Shown one piece after another: positions 42,823 through 51,010 of a DNA stretch of 52,973 bases. A model generated the notes under the pieces. That model was not told where the DNA came from and did not search any database. It saw only the letters and a program-made list of their open reading frames with translations. Every line of letters starts with the position of its first letter. Position 1 is the stretch's first letter. This DNA comes from Granulicella sp. (lineage in GTDB: Bacteria > Acidobacteriota > Terriglobia > Terriglobales > Acidobacteriaceae): the NCBI GenBank assembly GCA_027365345.1, contig DAHXNO010000115.1, forward strand, positions 1 to 52,973, in the 5' to 3' direction. Position numbers and translations under genes: made by a program.

Positions 42823-43527
42823 CTATCGCCCCACCTGCTCCAACGTCAGCCATCCCGGAGCGTCACCCGGAAGCCGGACGCCCTCCCCCACTTCCTTGAC
42901 CTGGGTTGTAAAGCTCACCAACCAGCCTCCAGGCCGTACTCGCCGTCGAGCCTCCTCCGTAGCGCTCTCCATCTTATCCACAGCGCGCAGAGCTACGGCA
43001 TCAAACTGCCGGACAAGGCCGGCCACGGGCGCCAGAGCCTCTACCCGTTCTGGCCAGACCTCCGCCTTCAGCTTCAGCGTGCGTACGGCTTCGTGCAGAA
43101 ACGACGCCTTCTTCCCTTGCGACTCAGCCAAAGTCACCCTCCACTCGGGATGCAGAAGCTGCATGGGAAGGCCTGGAAATCCCGCTCCGGAGCCAAAGTC
43201 CAGCACCGTCGTGAGGGCCATCGCCTCATCGCCGCCGATCTGGCTGTTGCCTCCCGGCCCGGCTTTCAACCTTGCCGCCAGTTGGACTCCGGTGAACAGG
43301 CTCTCGCCAAAGTGGCGGCGTACCATCTCCTCCGGGGAGCGTAGGGCGGTCAGATTCGTGCGGGCGTTCCACTTGAGTAGCAGATCCAGGTAAATCGATA
43401 GCCGGTCGTAGAGCTCTGGAGGCGGCGCAGTGTCGCGCAGATACGGCTCCAACAGCGTGGCGATGCGATCCGCAGGAAGCGTCGCGATCGGTGTCTTTGA
43501 GGAGATTCTGCGTGGCTCGTGGGGCAT
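42823..43527 (-). CDS. rsmG: 16S rRNA (guanine(527)-N7)-methyltransferase RsmG
   Basis: Methylates G527 of 16S rRNA with SAM; classically called GidB and found next to parAB. The 234-residue product starting MPHEPRR has LYDRLSIYLDLLLKWNARTNLTA (about residues 38-60), the SAM motif VLDFGSGAGFPGLPMQLLHPEW (about 107-128), LAESQGKKASFL and the C-terminal GGWLVSF. A longer frame from 43629 overlaps the upstream peptidase, so the ATG at 43527, 7 bp beyond the peptidase stop, is preferred. It contains one perfect DnaA-box sequence (42974-42982), encoded by AVDKM codons and perhaps coincidental. Confidence 0.93.
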   Translation of the reverse strand: MPHEPRRISSKTPIATLPADRIATLLEPYLRDTAPPPELYDRLSIYLDLLLKWNARTNLTALRSPEEMVRRHFGESLFTGVQLAARLKAGPGGNSQIGGDEAMALTTVLDFGSGAGFPGLPMQLLHPEWRVTLAESQGKKASFLHEAVRTLKLKAEVWPERVEALAPVAGLVRQFDAVALRAVDKMESATEEARRRVRPGGWLVSFTTQVKEVGEGVRLPGDAPGWLTLEQVGR

Positions 43528-43534
43528 GGGACGG

Positions 43535-44458
43535 CTATCGGGAGCTGGTTTCGGTGGATTGGCCGGGTGAAACTTCCCTGCGGTCCAGGGCTGCTGGCTC
43601 TTGCTGGCTCTCGCGGCTGCCGTGGGCAAAGCGCTGCGCCTCTTCCACCAGACGCGCGAAGATCGCGCGGCTGGCCGCGCTCATCGAGTAGCTGCGCTCC
43701 GGATGCCACTGAACGCCGAGCACAAACTGTCCCCGCTGCGGCCTCTCGCCGGAGTGTTCCACGTGGAACATCGCATCCCTCGCACCCTCGATCTCCCCTG
43801 AGTCCTCTAAGTCCCCTGGATTCTTCGCTTTCCCTGCCACTCGCTCGACGGCCTCAACCACGCCGTCCTCCGCGCTGTGCGCCACCACCCGCAGACCCAC
43901 GCCGGGCGCAGCCACCGCCTGGTGATGGCTTGAGTTCACTGGCAGCCGCAGCCATCCGTCCACCAGCGGAGCCTCCTCAGGCTCAAGCAAGCGGGCCAGC
44001 AGGCTCCCCGGCAAAACCCGCGCCGTATGCGCCACAGCTATCTTGGAGCCAGCAGAGTGGTTTACCGGCATAGGCATCAGATCCTGCACCAGCGTTCCAC
44101 CGCTCCACACGTTCAACGACTGAATCCCATAGCAGATCGCCACCACCGGCTTCCCGCGCCTCTCGGCGTCCTCCAGCAGAAGGTAGTCCACAGTCTCGCG
44201 CGCTGGGTCCGCCGCCGCGCAGGCCGGATCCCGCTCCGCTCCGTAGAGCGCTGGATCCACGTCGGCTGGGCTGCCCGGCAGCAGCACGCCATCGCAGCCA
44301 GCCGCCAGCCTGCGCAGTTCCTCTGGCGATGCGCCCAGGTCGATCCTCACCGGCTCCCCTCCGGCCTGGCTCACCGCCTCCGCATAGCTGGGCCACGACC
44401 GCTGGTTATACCCAGCATCGTTCGTGGTCGGCACGGGAATGGCAATGCGTGGCTTCAT
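43535..44458 (-). CDS. Gamma-glutamyl-gamma-aminobutyrate hydrolase family peptidase (C26)
   Basis: Class I glutamine-amidotransferase-like peptidase (PF07722, PuuD-like) that hydrolyses gamma-glutamyl bonds. In 307 residues: PRIAIPVPTTND at the start, GVLLPGSPADVDPALYG (about residues 55-71), the nucleophile region VVAICYGIQSLNVWSGG (Cys near 108), NSSHHQAV near 173, and the catalytic GVQWHPE near 248. An about 45-residue insertion before GVQWHPE holds MFHVEH (residues 230-235), which is encoded exactly by a perfect parS site. The C-terminus is a polar extension. AGGAAGAG precedes the ATG. It heads a minus-strand run with rsmG, parA and parB. Confidence 0.88.
   Translation of the reverse strand: MKPRIAIPVPTTNDAGYNQRSWPSYAEAVSQAGGEPVRIDLGASPEELRRLAAGCDGVLLPGSPADVDPALYGAERDPACAAADPARETVDYLLLEDAERRGKPVVAICYGIQSLNVWSGGTLVQDLMPMPVNHSAGSKIAVAHTARVLPGSLLARLLEPEEAPLVDGWLRLPVNSSHHQAVAAPGVGLRVVAHSAEDGVVEAVERVAGKAKNPGDLEDSGEIEGARDAMFHVEHSGERPQRGQFVLGVQWHPERSYSMSAASRAIFARLVEEAQRFAHGSRESQQEPAALDRREVSPGQSTETSSR
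43755..43770. promoter_or_regulatory. parS site 3, perfect, inside peptidase gene
   Basis: TGTTCCACGTGGAACA, a perfect 16-bp palindrome, lies within the C26 peptidase coding sequence, about 1.2 kb from the other two sites. It should be a high-affinity ParB loading site. Confidence 0.88.
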
Positions 44459-44729
44459 CTCTTCCTGCGATCCGCAGAACCCAGACTTCTATACCCAGCG
44501 GCGCATCCTCCGCATGGCTCCTTATCCGCAAAGGATAGGGCCTCGGAGAGATCTTCTTCGCCCAACAGGCATCATGGCTCTGCTCTAAGAAGGTTACCAA
44601 GTTTCGTGTGTGGTTGCGATCGACAGCTTTGCGCTGCGCACCGGATAGACCGCATAGACCAGCCTGTTGGAGAGTCCCGATCCAATTCGCCCGACGCAAG
44701 GCGGCAGGTGAGGCGCCCATCCCCCGCCG

Positions 44730-45314
44730 TTACAGCCACGCTATCGATCTCTTGAAATCGCTATGCGCGATCAATTCGGGAGCAGGTCTGCGATCTGCTA
44801 CCTGAATCAAGATAGTTTGCAGCCCTGCCTTCCGAGCGAACTTCATCGCGGGTACGCAATCGGTGTCGTTGGTGACCAGAATGATCCTACTAGCGAGATG
44901 CTCAGCAGAGTACGCCGCGATGTCTAAGCCAATCCGCATATCGACACCTTTTTGCTCGAATTGAGGCTTGAAATCGGCATCCGTGAGGGTCGCGCCTGGC
45001 GCCGTCTTAGGATTTCTTTCAAACCCTCGGAACTTCAGCACGCCACGACGGACCGCAAAAAGATCGAGCGCTGCTATCTGATGCAGCCAATGGTCAGACC
45101 CTTCGAACGGTCTCTGGGTTCCAGATATGGGGTTCTTGACGCTTCCGGAAAAGGGCGCGCAATCGTAATAGAGAATCCGGAGACATTCTTCGTCATCTCG
45201 AATGCAGGCGTGAGCGAACCTCTCAATCAGAGCCGGGTCGTAATGTTTGTTCGCCTTCTTCGCCATAATGCGAAGGAATCCGCCGTCAATGAGAACTATT
45301 GTAGATTTCTTCAT
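44730..45314 (-). CDS. NYN-domain (PIN-like) RNase-type protein
   Basis: Predicted PIN-like nuclease of the NYN/LabA (DUF88) family; RNA is the usual substrate. The 194 residues carry the acidic active-site elements IVLIDGGFLRI (Asp near residue 10), KGVDMRIGLDIAAYSAEHLASRI (about 118-140) and ILVTNDTDCVPAMKFARKAGL (about 142-162, TNDTD), ending with a conserved LIAHSDFKRSIAWL-type tail. A strong terminator hairpin lies only 15-40 bp upstream of its start, and TATGTG 7 nt before the ATG may act as -10, so it is probably transcribed separately. It is single and flanked by an IS element, which suggests an accessory gene. Confidence 0.86.
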   Translation of the reverse strand: MKKSTIVLIDGGFLRIMAKKANKHYDPALIERFAHACIRDDEECLRILYYDCAPFSGSVKNPISGTQRPFEGSDHWLHQIAALDLFAVRRGVLKFRGFERNPKTAPGATLTDADFKPQFEQKGVDMRIGLDIAAYSAEHLASRIILVTNDTDCVPAMKFARKAGLQTILIQVADRRPAPELIAHSDFKRSIAWL

Positions 45315-45328
45315 GTTGTCTCACATAG

Positions 45329-45355
45329 GAAAAGCCCCCTTGCGGGGGCTTCCCT
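45329..45355 (-). terminator. Intrinsic terminator between IS element and NYN gene
   Basis: On the minus strand GGAAGCCCCC-GCAA-GGGGGCTTTTCC forms a strong GC stem extended by AA/TT pairs and a short U-run. It would stop transcripts coming from the IS5-like element before the NYN gene, or attenuate the NYN leader. Confidence 0.75.
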
Positions 45356-45401
45356 GAATACATGCTCGCCTACGAGCGTAGCGGATATGGATTTAGACGA
45401 A

Positions 45402-46325
45402 GAGTCTGTTTACGATCTTCTGAGTCGCAGGACGAGGAAGGCGAGGCGGGCGAACTGCAAGCTGGTATTGAGCTTCCGTTCACAGTTCTTCCACAGCCGG
45501 CGGCACTTCTCCAGCCACGCGAAAGACCGTTCGACGACCCAGCGTTTGGGCAGCACGACGAAGGTGTGCAGTTCATTGCGTTTGACGACCTGGACGGTGG
45601 CCTGCAGCCGGTCCATGATGCCGTCGGCGAAGGGCTGGCCGCTGTAGCCGCCGTCCACCAGCACGCTTTCCACGCGCCCGAGATTCGGTTTGCAGCGGTC
45701 GATGGCCGCCAAAGCTCCGTTAGGATCGGTCACCTCGGCCGTGGTGACGGCTACGGCATGAGGCAGTCCCTGCGTGTCCACCGCAATGTGACGCTTGATG
45801 CCCGACACCTTTTTGCCCGCGTCATATCCCTGCTGCTCGGCACTGTCGGTGCTCTTCACGCTTTGTGCGTCCAGGATCAAGAAGCTGGTCGAGGCGTTGC
45901 GCCCCTGTTTCTCGCGGGCCACGCCAACGGATTTTTTAAGGCCCTTTCGAGGGCGCTCACTCCGTCCTGGTCGGGCGCGCTCCACTTGGCGAAGTACGAA
46001 TACACGGTGACCCAGTTGGGAAACCCCTCGGGGAGCATGAGCCACTGACAGCCACTTTTGAGCAGATAGAGCACGGCGTTGAAGACTTCATGCAGATCCA
46101 CCGTGCCGCGGCTTGGTGCGCTTGCGTACGCGTTCCAGCAAGGGCTGAATCTGCTCAAGCTGCTCCAGGGTGACGTCGCTCGGGTAGGATTTTCTCTGCA
46201 CCATCCTTCTTGATTACCGCCCCGATCAGTCGGCTGCATAGAACTGCCTGCTGTCTCCCTCCATCAAGGTGCAAAGATCGTAAACAGGCTCTCAGAAGAT
46301 CGTAAACAGGTCCTTACAGGCTCTC
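45402..46325 (-). mobile_element. IS5-family insertion sequence with complex right end
   Basis: About 0.9 kb. The left inverted repeat at 45402-45424 (GAGTCTGTTTACGATCTTCTGAG) matches the right outer copy at 46291-46313 over CTGTTTACGATCTTCTGAG. A second, inner right copy (CTGTTTACGATCTT) lies at 46274-46287 (reading inward from 46291), and a fragment GAGAGCCTGT at 46316-46325 looks like a third end. No clear target duplication was found, and the right boundary is uncertain. It lies between the ilvD stop (11 bp away) and the NYN terminator. Confidence 0.8.
45410..46204 (-). pseudogene. IS5-family transposase, frameshifted
   Basis: DDE transposase of the IS427-like group read in three pieces. 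It starts MVQRKSYPSDVTLEQLEQIQPLL at 46204 and shifts frame near 46101-46110: the frame ends KPRHGGSA-stop, and the continuation TVDLHEVFNAVLYLLKSGCQW is in another frame, as if one G was added in CCGCGG. It shifts back at a run of six A (45932-45937 on the minus strand), the usual programmed -1 frameshift site between orfA and orfB. The last part has LDAQSVKSTD, VLVDGGYSG and VVERSFAWLEKCRRL, the DDE residues. The stop codon lies in the left inverted repeat. The extra frameshift should inactivate this copy. Confidence 0.8.
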
Positions 46326-46336
46326 ACTAGCGCCTG

Positions 46337-48229
46337 CTATCTACCAGAACTGCTTACCCCTTCCCGCACGGTATGTCTCTGAATTTGAGCAACATCCCGG
46401 ACCGCGCCACGGGCGGCGCTGGTAGCCATGGCAGCATAGGCCTGCAGCGCCTTGGAGACCTTGCGATCGCGCGCCCTTGGCTTCCATGCTTCCGCTCCTC
46501 TTTCCTCCATCCGTTCCCGCCGTCTCGCCAATTGCCCGTCGGAGACGCTCACCCGCAGCACACGCTCCGGAATGTTAATCTCAATGGTGTCCCCTTCTTC
46601 CACCAGCGCCAGGAATCCACCCTCCGCCGCCTCCGGAGAGATGTGGCCAATCGCCAGACCCGCAGTGCCTCCAGAGAAACGTCCATCCGTGATCAGCGCG
46701 CAGGTCTTGCCCAGCCCTTTTGACTTCAGATAGCTGGTGGGATAGAGCATCTCCTGCATGCCCGGGCCGCCCTTGGGCCCTTCGTACCGAATCACGACCA
46801 CGTCGCCAGGAACGATCTCGTCACCCAGAATAGCCGCAACCGCCGTGTCCTGACTCTCGAAGATCCGTGCGCGTCCAGAAAAGATCAGAAGTTCGGGATC
46901 GACCCCTGCGGTCTTCACAATACAACCGTCCTCGGCAATGTTGCCGAAGAGCACAGCCAATCCGCCATCGGTGCTGAAGGCGTGCTCAATATCGCGAATC
47001 ACTCCGCTGGCGCGGTTCAGGTCGAGCTCGGCATAGCGTGCGCCCTGGCTGAAGGCCACGGTCGTGCGGATTCCGCCCGGAGCCGCGCGGTAGAGCAACT
47101 TGGCGGCGTCGCTGGGCGTTCGCTTCACATCGAACTGCTCAATGGCTTCGCCCAGCGTGCGTGCATGCACGCTGGGCGCTCCGCGATGGATCAGGCCGCC
47201 GCGATCCAACTCGCCCAGAATGCCGAGGACGCCGCCGGCGCGATGCACATCCTCCAGATGAACCGAAGACAAAGATGGCGCCACCTTGCAAAGATTCGGA
47301 ACCCGCCGCGAGAGGCGGTCGATGTCCTCCATCGTGAACGCCACGCCACCCTCCTCCGCCGCCGCTAGCAGGTGCAGAACGGTGTTCGTAGAGCCGCCCA
47401 TGGCAATGTCAAGCGTCATCGCATTCTCAAAGGCATCGAAGGTTGCAATGCCGCGGGGCAGAACAGAGGCATCGTCCTGCTCGTAATAGCGCCGGGCCAG
47501 ATCCACAATCGTTCTTCCAGCCTGGAGAAACAGCTCCTTCCGGTCAGCATGGGTCGCCACCAGGGTGCCATTGCCCGGCAGCGCCAGCCCCAGAGCTTCG
47601 GTAAGACAGTTCATCGAGTTCGCGGTAAACATCCCTGAACAGGAGCCACAGGTCGGGCACGCTGAACGCTCATACTCATCCACATCGGCATCGCTCACTC
47701 TCGGATCGGCTGCAACCACCATGGCGTCCACCAGATCAACCGCCTTCACTATCTTGATCTTGCCGAGTTCTACTTTGCCCGCCTCCATCGGACCACCTGA
47801 TACAAACACCGCCGGAATATTCAGCCGCATGGCAGCCATCAGCATGCCGGGCGTGATCTTGTCGCAGTTGGAGATGCAGACCAACGCATCCGCGCAGTGC
47901 GCGTTAACCATATATTCCACAGAATCGGCGATCAGCTCACGAGACGGCAGGCTATAGAGCATGCCGTCGTGGCCCATCGCGATGCCGTCGTCGATGGCGA
48001 TGGTATTGAACTCCTTGGCCACTCCACCGGCCTTCGCAATCTCCTCGGCCACCAGTTGTCCCAAATCCTTCAGGTGAACGTGCCCCGGAACAAACTGGGT
48101 GAAAGAGTTGGCGACGGCAATGATGGGCTTGCCAAAATCGCCGTCCTTCATACCGGTCGCGCGCCAAAGGCTGCGCGCTCCGGCCATATTCCGTCCATGC
48201 GTCGAGGTTCGTGACCGATAGGCTGGCAT
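46337..48229 (-). CDS. ilvD: Dihydroxy-acid dehydratase
   Basis: Iron-sulfur enzyme that dehydrates dihydroxy-acids to the keto-acid precursors of valine, isoleucine and leucine. The 630-residue product has the cluster cysteines in [11 protein letters not shown] (about residue 125) and [19 protein letters not shown] (about residues 188-206), plus [43 protein letters not shown]. The ATG at 48229 (MPAYRSR) is chosen because TAAGAT (48237-48242) is 7 nt upstream; the in-frame start at 48253 lies before that box. The end SSSGR-stop lies 11 bp from the IS5-like element. Divergent from the iminopeptidase gene. Confidence 0.95.
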   Translation of the reverse strand: MPAYRSRTSTHGRNMAGARSLWRATGMKDGDFGKPIIAVANSFTQFVPGHVHLKDLGQLVAEEIAKAGGVAKEFNTIAIDDGIAMGHDGMLYSLPSRELIADSVEYMVNAHCADALVCISNCDKITPGMLMAAMRLNIPAVFVSGGPMEAGKVELGKIKIVKAVDLVDAMVVAADPRVSDADVDEYERSACPTCGSCSGMFTANSMNCLTEALGLALPGNGTLVATHADRKELFLQAGRTIVDLARRYYEQDDASVLPRGIATFDAFENAMTLDIAMGGSTNTVLHLLAAAEEGGVAFTMEDIDRLSRRVPNLCKVAPSLSSVHLEDVHRAGGVLGILGELDRGGLIHRGAPSVHARTLGEAIEQFDVKRTPSDAAKLLYRAAPGGIRTTVAFSQGARYAELDLNRASGVIRDIEHAFSTDGGLAVLFGNIAEDGCIVKTAGVDPELLIFSGRARIFESQDTAVAAILGDEIVPGDVVVIRYEGPKGGPGMQEMLYPTSYLKSKGLGKTCALITDGRFSGGTAGLAIGHISPEAAEGGFLALVEEGDTIEINIPERVLRVSVSDGQLARRRERMEERGAEAWKPRARDRKVSKALQAYAAMATSAARGAVRDVAQIQRHTVREGVSSSGR

Positions 48230-48236
48230 GTTGAGT

Positions 48237-48242
48237 ATCTTA
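48237..48242 (-). promoter_or_regulatory. ilvD -10 box, leaderless arrangement
   Basis: TAAGAT on the minus strand, 7 nt before the chosen ATG at 48229. No Shine-Dalgarno is present between them. Confidence 0.45.
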
Positions 48243-48328
48243 CCGCAGCTCATCGCGCGTCACGATGCAGCGATAGGCTCAGTCAGGGCCTGATGGTTTC
48301 TGCACTGCCGGCGGTACACTGTGTTGGC

Positions 48329-48361
48329 ATGGCAAGCCACCGTCGGCGGTCTCCACGATGA
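48329..48361 (+). CDS. Candidate 10-residue leader peptide before pip
   Basis: ATG at 48329 opens MASHRRRSPR, and its TGA overlaps the iminopeptidase ATG as ATGA. TACACT (48315-48320) lies 8 nt upstream of the small ORF, matching the leaderless pattern, whereas the main gene has no Shine-Dalgarno. Translation of the leader could deliver ribosomes to the main start by termination-reinitiation. The peptide is Arg-rich but has no runs of a regulatory amino acid such as Pro. Confidence 0.35.
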   Translation: MASHRRRSPR

Positions 48362-49317
48362 AAGATCCTGTTACCTGGCTCTATCCTCCCATCGAGCCCT
48401 ATCACGCTGGCCGGCTGCAGGTTTCACCCCTGCACCAGCTCTACTTTGAGCAAAGCGGCAACCCATCCGGCAAGCCAGTGGTCTTTCTCCACGGCGGTCC
48501 CGGTGGCGGCTCCGATCCGAAACAGCGCCGCTTCTTCCATCCAGAAAGATACCGCATCATCTGCTTCGACCAGCGTGGCTGTGGCAAGAGCACTCCCTAT
48601 GCATCGCTGGAAGCCAACACCACATGGGACCTGGTAGCGGACATGGAAAGACTGCGCACGCATCTGGGCATTGAGCGCTGGCAGGTCTTTGGTGGCTCCT
48701 GGGGCTCCACGCTGGCGCTGGCCTATGCCGAGACCTACCCGGAACGTATCACCGAGCTGATTCTCCGGGGCGTCTTCCTGTTACGCCGACAGGAGATCCA
48801 ATGGTTCTACCAGCGCGGCGCTTCCATTCTTTACCCGGACGCCTGGGAGCCCTATCAGGAGCACATCCCTGAGTCTGAGCGCGGCGATATGCTCACCGCA
48901 TATTACCGTCGCTTGACTGATAAGGATGCGGAGGTACGGCTGGCTGCGGCGAAGGTCTGGAGCAGATGGGAGGGCGCCACGTCCAGGCTTCTGCCTGACG
49001 CTGCCTTCACCAGCCACTACGAAGAGGATGAGTTCGCCCTGGCCTTTGCGCGCATCGAGGCTCACTATTTCATCAACAGGGGCTTTCTCGAAAGCGATGA
49101 CCAGTTGTTACGCAACGCTGAGCGGATTCGTTCGATACCCGGCGTGATCGTGCAAGGTCGATACGACGTAGTCTGCCCCATGGAAGGCGCATGGGCGCTG
49201 CACCGCGCGTGGCCTGAGGCCGATCTGGTCATTTCGCCGGATGCCGGCCACAGCGCATTCGACCCTCCCAACACCCGGGCGCTGGTCGCGGCCGCCGACA
49301 AATTCTCCGCCTGCTGA
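48358..49317 (+). CDS. pip: Proline iminopeptidase
   Basis: Alpha/beta-hydrolase (peptidase S33) that removes N-terminal proline from peptides. The 319 residues match the family closely: MKDPVTWLYPPIEPYHAGRL, the oxyanion element FLHGGPGGGSDPKQRRFF (about residues 43-60), FDQRGCGKSTP, the nucleophile elbow FGGSWGSTLALAYAETYPE (Ser near 113), IVQGRYDVVCPM with the catalytic Asp (about 268), and SPDAGHSAFDP with the His (about 296). Cytoplasmic, no signal peptide. Its start overlaps the stop of a 10-codon leader ORF. Divergent from ilvD. Confidence 0.95.
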   Translation: MKDPVTWLYPPIEPYHAGRLQVSPLHQLYFEQSGNPSGKPVVFLHGGPGGGSDPKQRRFFHPERYRIICFDQRGCGKSTPYASLEANTTWDLVADMERLRTHLGIERWQVFGGSWGSTLALAYAETYPERITELILRGVFLLRRQEIQWFYQRGASILYPDAWEPYQEHIPESERGDMLTAYYRRLTDKDAEVRLAAAKVWSRWEGATSRLLPDAAFTSHYEEDEFALAFARIEAHYFINRGFLESDDQLLRNAERIRSIPGVIVQGRYDVVCPMEGAWALHRAWPEADLVISPDAGHSAFDPPNTRALVAAADKFSAC

Positions 49318-49948
49318 CAAACGAACCGCAACGTCCCGCAGACGAACCGGCTACGTTCCGATCCTTCGGATCGCACGCAGATGGCTCCATGCCATCCCGC
49401 AGTCAGCAACGTGAAGAGTAGAAGCCAGCAACGCTCGGACTTCGTAGGCCAGACAGGCTGTCGCCGTAACGCAGCGACGCATCATCCAACTTCATCCGCC
49501 CTCAAAGCCACTTGCCAGCCAAATCTTCACGCGGGAGTGGAGCGGCGACGACGCCAAGCCGTTCAATCTCGAATGGAACGTTGAAATTGGTGCGATGTGA
49601 TGCGCGCATCACGCTTCAAACCGCCTGCTCCCGCAACGTCAACAAGCTGCCGACGGTCTGAGCCGCGCTGCCCTGCTAAAAATGACTGCGCACCCCTCGG
49701 CGCGCCCACCAGGGCCTCCAAGCTGTCTTGCGCCCACTCGACCGGAAAGCTGTATCCTGCTCATTCTAATCGCTATACACCGGCAGACCCATAGGGTGGA
49801 AGGATAAAGGTAAATGTTTCCTTGACAACATAGACAATAATGGATACAACTTCCCATACATCAACTTTCAGGTCGCTGCTGCACTCGTTGTGTTTACCGC
49901 CGCGACGGAAGAGTTCAACTTCTCAGGGAGAGCCCGGAGGAAACCATT
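49318..49948. other. Gap between pip and TonB-dependent receptor, no gene seen
   Basis: 631 bp. A small hairpin CGATCC-TTC-GGATCG lies at 49359-49373, and a promoter for the receptor lies at 49822-49850. The rest shows short open frames only, without recognisable motifs. Confidence 0.55.
49822..49850 (+). promoter_or_regulatory. Sigma70-like promoter of the TonB-dependent receptor
   Basis: TTGACA (49822-49827) and TACAAC (49845-49850) are 17 bp apart, in an AT-rich stretch. The expected leader of about 90 nt carries a GGAGG ribosome-binding site (49936-49940) 8 nt before the ATG. In contrast to many genes here, this one looks conventionally led. Confidence 0.5.
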
Positions 49949-51010
49949 ATGGAAAACAGAGACCATGCATCTCGACGCGACGCTTTGTGCAACATCCTTT
50001 CCCGTGGTTTGACCACATTCTCAGTAGCGCTCTGTTGCCTATTCGTCCTTGCTACCCGCTGCGGCGCACAGGATATGTCAACCGGCTCGTTGAACGTAAC
50101 CGTATTGGACCCTGCGGGCGCTTTCATACCAGGAGCCACCCTTGTCCTGAAGGATCTTGGAACCAACGGCATCCATAGAGCGACCACCAAGGATGCCGGG
50201 ACAGCCGTCATTCCATATCTCAATCCCGCAAACTACAGTCTGACCGTCTCTAAAAGCGGGTTCTCTTCGAAGCAATACTCAAAGGTGACGATCCAAACTA
50301 ACCAGGTGACGAGTCTTACCGTCACGCTCCAGGTTGGGTCCACCCATGAGGTGGTCACCGTCTCGTCCGAGACCAGTCCGATCTTGGACACGACCAGCAA
50401 CACGCTCTCCACGACGATCGATTTAAAACAAGTTGAAGATCTGCCGACGCTCGGACGCGATGTTTCCACGCTTGCCTTCCTGGTTCCGGGCGCAGTGGAT
50501 GACGACTTCGATAACCTCCCCGGTGGTGCAGTCAACATGAGCGCGAATGGCTTTTCAACCATGATCAATCGCAACAAGAGCGGCGGCTTCGATACGGACT
50601 ATTCCAGCACTACCCAGCGCCTGGAAGCAACCCAGGAGATGACCGTAGAGACGAGTGAACTAGATGCGTCCAAGGGCGGTACGTCCGCAATGGACATCGG
50701 CTTTCTCACCAAGAGCGGCAGCAATCATTTTCACGGAGAGTTGTTTGAGGACTACAGAAGTGAAGCCATGAATGCCAATAGCTGGGAATCCAATGCGGTC
50801 GGCCTGCCGCGCAATCTCATTATCATCAATGACTTTGGAGGCGACATTGGCGGACCCATCATCAAGAACAAGCTCTTCTTTTTTGCCAGCATGGGCAACT
50901 ATCGTCAACCTCAGCAAGCCCTCGTAACCACAGTGGTAGGCACTCCGCTCGCGCTGAGCGGCGTCTACACTTACAACAATGCGACAACTAACCCAACTTC
51001 CGCAGCTTGA
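49949..51010 (+). pseudogene. TonB-dependent receptor (Oar-like), truncated by IS insertion
   Basis: N-terminal about 345 residues of an outer-membrane receptor normally about 1000 residues or more. A signal peptide (FSVALCCLFVLATRCGAQ) is followed by a carboxypeptidase-regulatory-like beta-sandwich (GSLNVTVLDPAGAFIPGATLVLKD, about residues 45-130), a linker with VTVSSETSPILDTTSN, and plug-domain sequence (VEDLPTLGRDVSTLAFLVPG, ATQEMTVETSELDASKGGTSAMDIGFLTKSGSNHFHGELFEDYR, GGPIIKNKLFFFASMGNYR). The reading frame runs into the IS1634-like left end at 50989 and ends after TSAA at 51010. The barrel is missing. Loss of function is expected unless the IS leaves. Confidence 0.88.

Noticed and set aside
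42974-42982. Perfect DnaA box TTATCCACA
   Set aside because: Single copy inside the rsmG coding region and explained by the codons for AVDKM; no cluster. Kept only as a note.
44459-44729. tRNA-like segment in the gap after the peptidase gene
   Set aside because: No consistent acceptor stem, D-arm or GTTCRA T-loop could be folded.
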